This document shows positions 16,156 through 22,612 of a stretch of 22,612 nt of DNA, piece after piece. Source of the DNA: Polaribacter sp. (GTDB lineage Bacteria; Bacteroidota; Bacteroidia; Flavobacteriales; Flavobacteriaceae); assembly GCA_029245665.1 (NCBI GenBank), contig JAQWOW010000034.1:1-22612 (forward strand), in the 5' to 3' direction. Each line of letters starts with the position of its first letter. Positions within the stretch are counted from its first letter, which is position 1. The notes under the pieces were generated by a model, which ran no database searches, had not been told where the DNA came from, and saw nothing but the letters and a program-made list of their open reading frames with translations. A program made the position numbers and the translations under genes.

Positions 16156-18078
16156 ATGAAATTATCTAAAAAACGATGTATAATCAGTTTCTTTTTTGCT
16201 AGTATTTTATCGGTTAGCGCACAAATAAAGCTTCCGAAACTAATTAGTGATGGCATGATACTCCAACGTGATACAAAAATTAAAATATGGGGATGGGCGG
16301 CAGCAAATGAAGATGTAATTGTTTCTTTCAAAAAGAATACGTACACAACATCTGCAAATAAAAATGGCGAATGGGAAGTGAAACTACCCAAACAAAAAAG
16401 TGGAGGTCCTTACACCATGAATATCTCTGCCAGTAATTTCATTGAGATTAACGACATTTATTTTGGTGATGTATGGATTGCTTCTGGGCAATCAAATATG
16501 TCATTTGAAATGCAAAAAGTGGCTAAGCACTATAAAAGTGAACTAAAAAATTCTACCAATAGTAAAATTAGACAATTTTTAATTCCCAAAAAACCTAACT
16601 TTAAAGCTCCTCAAAAGGGTTTTAAGCTTGGAAATTGGATTTCTGCCAATCCTAAAACAGTAGGAGGTTTTTCTGCTGTTGCCTATTTCTTTGCGAAAAA
16701 ACAATTTGAAAAACATAAAATTCCTATTGGTATTATTAATTCAAGTCTCGGAGGTTCTCCTGCACAAGCATGGGTTTCTGAGGATGCTTTAAAACTCTTT
16801 CCCAATTATTTTAATGAAACGCAGCTCCTGAAAAACGACAGTTATATTAAAAATATTGAGGTTAAAAATTCTAACGATATAAAAAACTGGGAGACAGAAA
16901 CAAATGCCAATGACTTAGGTTTGCAAGAAAAATGGAAATCAATATCTTATGACGATACATCATGGAAAAGTATATCGTTGCCATCATTTTGGGGGAAGCA
17001 AATTGGGTATAAGCAAGGTGTTGTTTGGTTTCGAAAACATATTTATTTAGACAAAGTATCCAATTCAAAAAACATTGAGCTTAATTTGGGGAGAATTTCA
17101 GATGCGGATTCTGTTTTTGTGAATGGTAAATTTATCGGTAAAACAAATCATAAATATGCAATTAGAAATTATAACATCTCAAAAGATATTTTGAAAAAAG
17201 GTGATAATACCATTGCTATTCGCGTATTTTCTTATCGGTTCAATGGTGGTTTTATAAAAGGAAACCCAATGAACCTCTCAATTGGTAAAAAGATTATACC
17301 CCTCAACAACGAGTGGAAATTTAAATTAGGAGCTCAAACTAAGCAATTGGATCAACCTGTTCAATTAAATTGGAAACCCACGGGTTTGTATAATGCGATG
17401 ATCGCTCCCTTATTAAAATATGCTATAAAAGGAGTCATTTGGTATCAAGGAGAGGGTAATACAAGAGATGCGATAGAATATAGAACCTTGTTTCCAACAC
17501 TTATTAAAAATTGGAGAAAAGATTTCAATCAAGGTGATTTTCCTTTCATTTTTGTGCAGCTAGCAAATTATTTAAAACCCGACAATACACCTTCAAAAAG
17601 TGGATGGGCAATGCTCAGGGAAGCACAATCTCAAACATTAAAACTACCAAAAACAGGAATGGCTGTAATTATTGATATCGGTGAAGAGAACGACATCCAT
17701 CCAAGAAATAAAAAAGATGTAGGTTATCGATTGTCATATGAGGCAGAACGCATTTTAACCTGTTCTAAAGAGTACCCAAAATCACCAACATTTAAAAAGA
17801 AACGAGTAAAAGGCAATAAAATAATTTTGACATTTTCTAATGAAAAATACCTACAAGTAAAAGGTCAAGACTCTTTAAAACATTTTGCAATCGCTGGAGC
17901 TAACAAAAAATTTGTTTGGGCAAAGGCAGTAATTAAAGATCGTAAAATCGTAGTTTGGAGTTCAGAAATTTCGAATCCAGTTGCCGTCAGATATGCCTGG
18001 GGAAATAACCCAAAAGGTGTTAATTTATATTCAAAAAACCACATTCCGATTTCTCCTTTTAGAACAGATAATTGGTAG
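16156..18078 (+). CDS. Sialate O-acetylesterase-type SGNH esterase
   Basis: 640 aa; resembles the SGNH-hydrolase family annotated as sialate O-acetylesterase, whose members remove acetyl groups from various glycans. A signal peptide (about 1-22, ending VSAQ) suggests the periplasm. An N-terminal beta domain (PKLISDGMILQRDTKIKIWGWA) precedes the esterase core. Catalytic Ser 113 lies in ASGQSNMSFEM, GGSPAQAWVS and GVIWYQGEGNTRDA are the further oxyanion and family blocks, and the Asp 513/His 515 pair is in NDIHPRNKKDVGYRLS. Between about residues 250 and 395 the core is interrupted by a GH2-like jelly-roll segment (WKSISLPSFWG, VVWFRKHIYLD, GDNTIAIRVFSYRFNGG), an insertion seen in other Bacteroidota members. 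It is the last gene of the plus-strand run, 46 bp after the second beta-helix gene. In this PUL it probably deacetylates the polysaccharide or its oligomers; sialic acid is unlikely to be involved. Confidence 0.88.
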   Translation: MKLSKKRCIISFFFASILSVSAQIKLPKLISDGMILQRDTKIKIWGWAAANEDVIVSFKKNTYTTSANKNGEWEVKLPKQKSGGPYTMNISASNFIEINDIYFGDVWIASGQSNMSFEMQKVAKHYKSELKNSTNSKIRQFLIPKKPNFKAPQKGFKLGNWISANPKTVGGFSAVAYFFAKKQFEKHKIPIGIINSSLGGSPAQAWVSEDALKLFPNYFNETQLLKNDSYIKNIEVKNSNDIKNWETETNANDLGLQEKWKSISYDDTSWKSISLPSFWGKQIGYKQGVVWFRKHIYLDKVSNSKNIELNLGRISDADSVFVNGKFIGKTNHKYAIRNYNISKDILKKGDNTIAIRVFSYRFNGGFIKGNPMNLSIGKKIIPLNNEWKFKLGAQTKQLDQPVQLNWKPTGLYNAMIAPLLKYAIKGVIWYQGEGNTRDAIEYRTLFPTLIKNWRKDFNQGDFPFIFVQLANYLKPDNTPSKSGWAMLREAQSQTLKLPKTGMAVIIDIGEENDIHPRNKKDVGYRLSYEAERILTCSKEYPKSPTFKKKRVKGNKIILTFSNEKYLQVKGQDSLKHFAIAGANKKFVWAKAVIKDRKIVVWSSEISNPVAVRYAWGNNPKGVNLYSKNHIPISPFRTDNW

Positions 18079-18134
18079 TGACTATTTATTTAAAGTTTTA
18101 AATTGAGCATCTATAGAAACTCCGTAAATAGATT

Positions 18135-19248
18135 CTAGCTCACGAATACTCTTTTTGTAAATTTAGTGGCGGGAGGCGCTGTGAAATTATTCCAGAAACC
18201 AATGCTATAAGGCACATCCATATCTCCTATGTCTATATCTAAATTATTGTTTTTAACTTTAATTTTCTTTTTATCCATTTCTAATCCCAATACGAACATT
18301 TCATGTCTGTATGACAAATCAATTTTTGAATTATTTTTACCTAGAATTTTCTTTTGATATTCTGAAAGTTTTCTTTTTGACTTCCATTCTCGATTATGAT
18401 AACTTAAATATAATTTACCAGCCCTATTTTTTTTATAAATATAAACGGAGTTCAATACGGAGTTCTCTATTTTAAAAATTCCATAATTATCCAATCCAAT
18501 ATAGAATCTTAAATAATCACCTTTATATCTTGATCCCTCTATAATTATAACATCCTCTCCATCATAAGTAGTATCTCCTATTTTAGACCAAGTATACTTT
18601 TTAAAATTAATCCCCGTTCTTAGGGTATTATACCGGGTCATAAATACCATCGCATGAAGCTTCTGTTTCATACTAACAATTCTATAATCTACCGATTTTC
18701 TCCCTTGTAAAACTTCTAATTTATTGAAAGTTTCTGCATTGGGTCCTTTGTCTAGCATTTTTAAATATTGTTCCACAAAAAAACGTGCCTTATTGTCTTC
18801 AACTGAAAACCTTCTATATAAAACGTTTAATTGATGAGGCTTATTTATCGTTGTCTTTTTAATATTTTTAAATGCTTTTTTAAGATGGGCTATGGGGCTT
18901 AAAACAGTAATTTCAGAAAGTTCTGCTATGTCCTCTTCTAAGACAATTACATTCTCTTTTAAATTGATGAAATCTTCAATCTTTATTGAAAAAGACTTGT
19001 AACCAATACTAGAAATAATAAGGGTCTCTGATAGATAGTTAGAGGTTATAGATAGTTTAAAATTGCCTTCTTCATTTGTAGAGGATCCTTTATTTTGAGG
19101 GTATGGAAATGGAGGCATAAGGAATACCTATTTCAAATACATCCATTACACTTCCTTCAATATATATCGACTTGCTTTGTGAGTTCACGGAGCATGCAAA
19201 TACAAAAAATACCAGTAAGAAAATAATAAAAGCCTTTTGCTTTTTTAT
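18135..19248 (-). pseudogene. Decayed CarboxypepD_reg-like domain protein
   Basis: The intact part (19118-18135, 327 codons) encodes most of a carboxypeptidase-regulatory-like domain (STNEEGNFKLSI, IISSIGYKSFSI) followed by a conserved region beginning SPIAHLKKAFKNI, as in flavobacterial envelope proteins of unknown function. Its apparent ATG at 19118 lies inside the first domain and gives no signal peptide. The missing N-terminus is present upstream in another frame: KKQKAFIIFLLVFFVFACSV, a signal or lipoprotein peptide, then YIEGSVMDVFEIGIPYASIS, ending at a TAA (19092-19090). Removing one A from the AAAA run (19096-19093) joins the frames as ISIPSNKGSSTNEEG. The expected start codon position reads ATA (19248-19246), with an in-frame stop just upstream and no ATG. 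Two lesions suggest a pseudogene; a sequencing error or rare start cannot be excluded. It lies downstream of the sulfatase on the same strand. Confidence 0.65.
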
Positions 19249-19271
19249 GAGTATTTATGTTATATAATTTA

Positions 19272-19311
19272 AAAATAATGGTCTCAGTCGTTATAAATAT
19301 TCCATTATTTT
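19272..19311 (-). terminator. Possible terminator after the minus-strand sulfatase
   Basis: The arms AAAATAATGG (19272-19281) and CCATTATTTT (19302-19311) are perfect 10-bp complements with a 20-nt loop, starting 8 bp beyond the sulfatase stop codon. On the minus strand the second arm ends in TTTT. The stem is AT-rich and the loop long, so efficiency is doubtful. Confidence 0.4.
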
Positions 19312-19318
19312 GTTAATC

Positions 19319-20875
19319 TTACTTTAATTCTAACTGTTCCACTTTTGTATTAGCAGTTCCTCTTTTAGCAGTAAATAACCTTATCATTTCTTCTAATTTT
19401 TCAGGTTTAGACTCTGCTAGATTGTTTTGCTGACCAAGATCCTCTTTTAAATTGTACAACAAATACTTATTAGAATTCCCTAACTCAATATTAACAAAGG
19501 TATTAACCTTAGGTCCCTTATAAGGAGGAATTAACACCCAATCGCCATTTCTGTAGGCAGTTCTTGTTGTTGCCTCGATAATTAAATCTTCACGACCATC
19601 TTGACTTTGTCCTAAAAAAACATTTAGTAATTCTTGACTATCATCAACTCTCTCTTTACTATCTACAAGTTTAGCGATTGATGATAATAAATCGATCTGA
19701 CATACCAACGCCTCTGAAACAGTAGGTTCAATTTTTCCTTTCCAATACGTTATGAAAGGTACATGTGTTCCTGCTTCAAATAAACTATACTTTCCACCTC
19801 TAAGTTGTCCTGCTGGAGTATGATCTCCTATTTTTTCAACTGCATCATCGTAATATCCATCATTTAAAACTGGTCCATTATCGCTTGAAAATACAATTAA
19901 AGTATTCTCAAGCAAGCCCTCTTCTTTCAATGTTTGCATAAATTCACCGACCATCCAATCAGCTTCTACAATCACATCTCCTCTTGGTCCCATACCAGAT
20001 GTGCCCACAAATCTTGGATGTGGAGTTCTAGGAACATGTGGTTGCTGCATTGCATAATATAAAAAGAACGGTTCATTTTTGTGTTTTTTAACGTAATCTT
20101 GAGCGCCTTTTAAGAAGTGATCTGCCATGTCTATATCACTCCATTTAGCAGTCTCTCCACCCTTCATAAAACCAATTCTTGGTATGCCATTTACAATACT
20201 ACTATTGTGTCCATGATGCCATTTCATAGTTAATAATTCAGGATTATCGATACCATTTGGTTGTCCTTCAAAATTATTTTTATAATCTATTTGTATCGGG
20301 TCCTTCGGATCTAATCCAACCACATCTCCGTTTTCAATATATACGGTTGGAACTCTATCTTGAGTGGCTGCCATGATATAGGAATAATCAAAACCTACTT
20401 CGTTAGGTCCAGGAGATATTGTTTCATTCCAATTTACATTTCCTGTTCCAAGTCCAAGGTGCCATTTTCCAACAATTCCTGTATAATAGCCTTTGTTTTT
20501 TAGCATTTTTGGAAGGGTCATTTGTGTGGTGTCAATTATTAATGGCGCAGTTCCAGGAAGAATCCTAGCACGTTTATTTTTCCAAGGATAAACTCCAGTT
20601 AACAGGGCATAACGGCTAGGAGTACAAGTTGCAGAACTTGCATAACCATTTGTAAACCGGACACCCTCATTCGCCAAAATATCTATATTAGGAGTTTTTA
20701 TTTCTTTTGCTCCATTGGCACTAATATCTCCAAAACCTAGATCGTCTGTGTAAATAACGACAATATTTGGTTTAGGTGAAGATTTATCAATTTTTTTGAT
20801 CTTGTTTTTACACGAAATGAAAACCAAAGAGAAAACACTAAAAATAATCAGGGATGAAAGATGTTTGCGATACAT
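19319..20875 (-). CDS. S1-family formylglycine sulfatase, lipoprotein
   Basis: A type I (S1) sulfatase of 518 aa that hydrolyses sulfate esters on carbohydrate. The N-terminus has a signal ending with Cys 22 (LVFISC), so it is probably a lipoprotein. The catalytic motif is CTPSR with Cys 84 as the residue converted to formylglycine, followed by YALLTG. Other active-site features are metal ligands Asp 44/45 (YTDDLGFGD) and Asp 332/Asn 333 (SSDNG), GKWHLG (Lys 137, His 139), His 280 (MQQPH) and RGGKYS (Lys 362). The stretch GQLRGGKYSLFEAGTHVPFI is typical of arylsulfatase-A-like subfamilies; the S1 subfamily, and so the sulfate position cleaved, is not assignable by eye. No FGly-maturing enzyme is encoded in the window, so activation relies on a gene elsewhere. 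The length is complete. It diverges from the next sulfatase over 245 bp. Confidence 0.93.
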   Translation of the reverse strand: MYRKHLSSLIIFSVFSLVFISCKNKIKKIDKSSPKPNIVVIYTDDLGFGDISANGAKEIKTPNIDILANEGVRFTNGYASSATCTPSRYALLTGVYPWKNKRARILPGTAPLIIDTTQMTLPKMLKNKGYYTGIVGKWHLGLGTGNVNWNETISPGPNEVGFDYSYIMAATQDRVPTVYIENGDVVGLDPKDPIQIDYKNNFEGQPNGIDNPELLTMKWHHGHNSSIVNGIPRIGFMKGGETAKWSDIDMADHFLKGAQDYVKKHKNEPFFLYYAMQQPHVPRTPHPRFVGTSGMGPRGDVIVEADWMVGEFMQTLKEEGLLENTLIVFSSDNGPVLNDGYYDDAVEKIGDHTPAGQLRGGKYSLFEAGTHVPFITYWKGKIEPTVSEALVCQIDLLSSIAKLVDSKERVDDSQELLNVFLGQSQDGREDLIIEATTRTAYRNGDWVLIPPYKGPKVNTFVNIELGNSNKYLLYNLKEDLGQQNNLAESKPEKLEEMIRLFTAKRGTANTKVEQLELK

Positions 20876-21120
20876 TTTATATTTTTTTAAGAGAATAAAT
20901 ACTTTTAAGTTTGATGTCGAAATGAAGTTAAGATATCAACCTAACAAAATAACAATTTTCACAATTGAAAGGACTGCAAATAATTACCTTTTATGAATCA
21001 AAAATTATCATTGATAAAAACTAAAAACAAATGGGTAATTTTAAACCAATAATATTCTCTTATTTTTTTCAACTTTACTTTTTTAAATCTCAGACAATAA
21101 AATAAAAAGTAAATCATCTT
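20876..21120. promoter_or_regulatory. Intergenic region between divergent sulfatase genes
   Basis: 245 bp of AT-rich DNA with no coding signal. It should hold promoters for both sulfatase genes. A plus-strand TAAGTTTG occurs at 20906-20913 but is about 200 bp from the start codon it would serve and lacks a clear -33 partner, so neither promoter is placed with confidence. Confidence 0.35.
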
Positions 21121-22612
21121 ATGAAAAATAGTTTTAAAATTTATTTATTCTCTTTATTGATATTTTCGAATTTTATGATCTGCTCATCTCAAGAGAAGCC
21201 TAATGTTTTGATGATTGTCTTAGATGATCTTAATGATTATATTGGTGTTTTGGATGGGCACCCACAAGCATCAACTCCAAACATTGACAAACTAGCAAAT
21301 GAAGGTGTTTTGTTTGCGAATGCGCATAGCAACGCTCCTATCTGTGCACCATCTCGTGCAAGTTTTATGTCTGGAATCTTACCAATTACCTCACAAAACT
21401 TCGGTTTTGACAATTGGCTGAATAACTCCACACTTGTAAATTCCAAAATTCTTCCTGAATATTTTAGTGCAAACGGTTATACCACTTATAAAACAGGAAA
21501 AGTCACCCATAGCTCGGCTCAAGAAGATACCTTTTGGGACCATCGCCTTTCGAATTCTTTAGATTATGGTCCTTTTGCTTACAATGGAAGCAGTAATACC
21601 ATGCATCCATCCACGAATATTGAATATTACGAAAATAGTGGTCCATTGGATGCAACCATCGCTAGACTTTCAGATATCCCCAATGTACCCAATGGATACA
21701 ATGGTTGGTGGTCAAACGGGGCTCCTTTTCTATATACTGATGATGATAACCGAGATCAAATGCCAGACGAAAAAAGTGTGGAGTGGTTGCAAACACAAAT
21801 ATCAAACCTTGAAAACGCACAAAGTGCAACGCCTTTTTTCATGGCATTGGGTTTGATTAGACCCCATTCTCCACTCGTTGTCCCAGACACCTATTTTGAT
21901 AGGTTTCCTCTTGAAGAAATTCAAATACCAGTAATAAAAAGAAACGACAGAGAAGATACTCATTTTGATGGAGGTACGGCAGGATATACACTTTTTGAAA
22001 TTTTAGGAAATGAGTCTACAGATCGACAGTTAGGCCTTCGTAAAAAAGTGCAAGCATATTTGGCTTGTGTAGCTTTTGCTGATGATATGGTTGGACAAAT
22101 AATGACAACACTCGACAACAGTTCATACGCAAACAATACCATCGTTATGCTTTTTAGTGATCATGGATATCATGTTGGTGAAAAACAGTACTTACGTAAA
22201 AATGCACTTTGGAATGAAGCGACAAGAGTTCCTTTAATTATCAGAAGTCCGGAACACAGTCAGAATGCTGGTGGTGTTGTAGATCACCCTGTTAGCCTTG
22301 TGGATGTTTATCCTACCTTAAAAGATTTATGTGATTTGGAAGGTGATACCAAAAAAAATAGTACTGGCACTGACCTTGACGGACATAGTTTAAAAGCCTT
22401 TTTAGACAACCCAAATACCTCGTCTTGGAGTGGACCAAGTACCGCGCTTAGTTCAGTTGGTGTTTGGGGTAAAACCGACCCTAGTGAACAAAACTATGGT
22501 GTCGTGTCAAAACGATATAGATACACAAAATATGCCAATGGTGAAGAGGAATTATACGACCATCTATATGATGAAAATGAATGGATTAATATAAAAGATA
22601 GAGTTGAATATA
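21121..22612 (+). CDS. S1-family sulfatase, iduronate-2-sulfatase-like (3' end outside window)
   Basis: An S1 sulfatase, open from the ATG at 21121 to the window edge (497 codons seen, no stop). The signal peptide is about residues 1-24 (cleavage near CSSQ); a Cys at 21 makes a lipoprotein possible but the lipobox is poor. The formylglycine motif is CAPSR with Cys 75. Further active-site residues are Asp 35/36 (VLDDLNDY), Lys 127/His 130 (TGKVTH), His 249 (RPHSP), Asp 347/His 348 (SDHGYHVGEK) and Lys 360 (RKNALWNE). GKVTH, the DHGYHVGEK block and the overall order resemble the iduronate-2-sulfatase branch, which in marine PULs also acts on algal polysaccharides; the actual sugar is unknown. 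The visible part reaches ELYDHLYDENEWIN, a C-terminal family block, so little is probably missing. It is clearly different from the neighbouring sulfatase and likely removes a different sulfate group. Confidence 0.92.
   Translation, partial: MKNSFKIYLFSLLIFSNFMICSSQEKPNVLMIVLDDLNDYIGVLDGHPQASTPNIDKLANEGVLFANAHSNAPICAPSRASFMSGILPITSQNFGFDNWLNNSTLVNSKILPEYFSANGYTTYKTGKVTHSSAQEDTFWDHRLSNSLDYGPFAYNGSSNTMHPSTNIEYYENSGPLDATIARLSDIPNVPNGYNGWWSNGAPFLYTDDDNRDQMPDEKSVEWLQTQISNLENAQSATPFFMALGLIRPHSPLVVPDTYFDRFPLEEIQIPVIKRNDREDTHFDGGTAGYTLFEILGNESTDRQLGLRKKVQAYLACVAFADDMVGQIMTTLDNSSYANNTIVMLFSDHGYHVGEKQYLRKNALWNEATRVPLIIRSPEHSQNAGGVVDHPVSLVDVYPTLKDLCDLEGDTKKNSTGTDLDGHSLKAFLDNPNTSSWSGPSTALSSVGVWGKTDPSEQNYGVVSKRYRYTKYANGEEELYDHLYDENEWINIKDRVEY

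Noticed and set aside
18105..18141. Imperfect hairpin between the esterase gene and the decayed gene as a bidirectional terminator
   Set aside because: The arms GAGC/GCTC and ATCTAT/ATAGAT pair only with a 4-nt bulge, there is no T tract, and one arm covers the stop codon of the minus-strand gene.
20906..20913. TAAGTTTG as the promoter of the right-hand sulfatase
   Set aside because: It matches the consensus but lies about 208 bp from the ATG and has no clear -33 element; in AT-rich DNA chance matches are common.
21981..22142. Small open frames opposite or inside the large genes
   Set aside because: They overlap well-supported coding sequences, show no recognisable domains and have the composition of antisense shadows.
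1..22612. Mobile elements, CRISPR arrays or RNA genes
   Set aside because: No transposase, integrase, regularly spaced repeats, tRNA-like or rRNA-like sequence was found; the only long repeat is the gene duplication.

Overview
This window looks like part of a polysaccharide utilisation locus (PUL) from a marine-type Bacteroidota, most likely a Flavobacteriia. The evidence is the strongly AT-rich DNA, a SusC/SusD outer-membrane pair, a type IX secretion (T9SS) C-terminal sorting domain, lipoprotein and Sec signals on nearly every gene, and FGly-type sulfatases beside glycoside hydrolases. No tRNA, rRNA, CRISPR array or insertion sequence was seen, and no regulator (HTCS, AraC, SusR-like or sigma/anti-sigma) lies in the window. 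The species cannot be named from this sequence.

Layout. Positions 213-5183 (minus) hold susC then susD, ending at a strong hairpin at 158-196. A 300-bp divergent promoter region (5184-5483) separates them from a six-gene plus-strand run (5484-18078): a GH2 enzyme with a C-terminal GATase/ThuA-like domain, a GH78-like alpha-L-rhamnosidase, a GH16 lipoprotein with the EIDIWE active-site motif, two tandem paralogous right-handed beta-helix proteins, and an SGNH sialate-O-acetylesterase-type esterase with an inserted jelly-roll domain. Convergent to this run is a decayed gene for a CarboxypepD_reg-like protein (18135-19248, minus; no ATG and one frameshift). Upstream of it lies an S1 sulfatase lipoprotein (19319-20875, minus). 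A second, IDS-like S1 sulfatase diverges from that one and runs off the right edge (21121 onward, plus).

How the genes may work together (inference). GH16, and perhaps the T9SS-exported beta-helix protein, would cut a sulfated, possibly acetylated polysaccharide at the cell surface. SusCD would import the oligosaccharides. Periplasmic esterase, sulfatases, the second beta-helix protein, GH2 and GH78-like enzymes would then remove acetyl groups, sulfate and terminal sugars. The mix of sulfatases, a rhamnosidase-like enzyme, GH16 and GH2 suggests a sulfated algal glycan, perhaps rhamnose-containing. It does not match a textbook agar, carrageenan or ulvan locus that I can recognise, and no classical lyase is present in the window.

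The most interesting items are the tandem beta-helix pair (same core, different export signals, extremely conserved central block, no confident enzyme family) and a two-helical-turn direct repeat over the predicted susC promoter.
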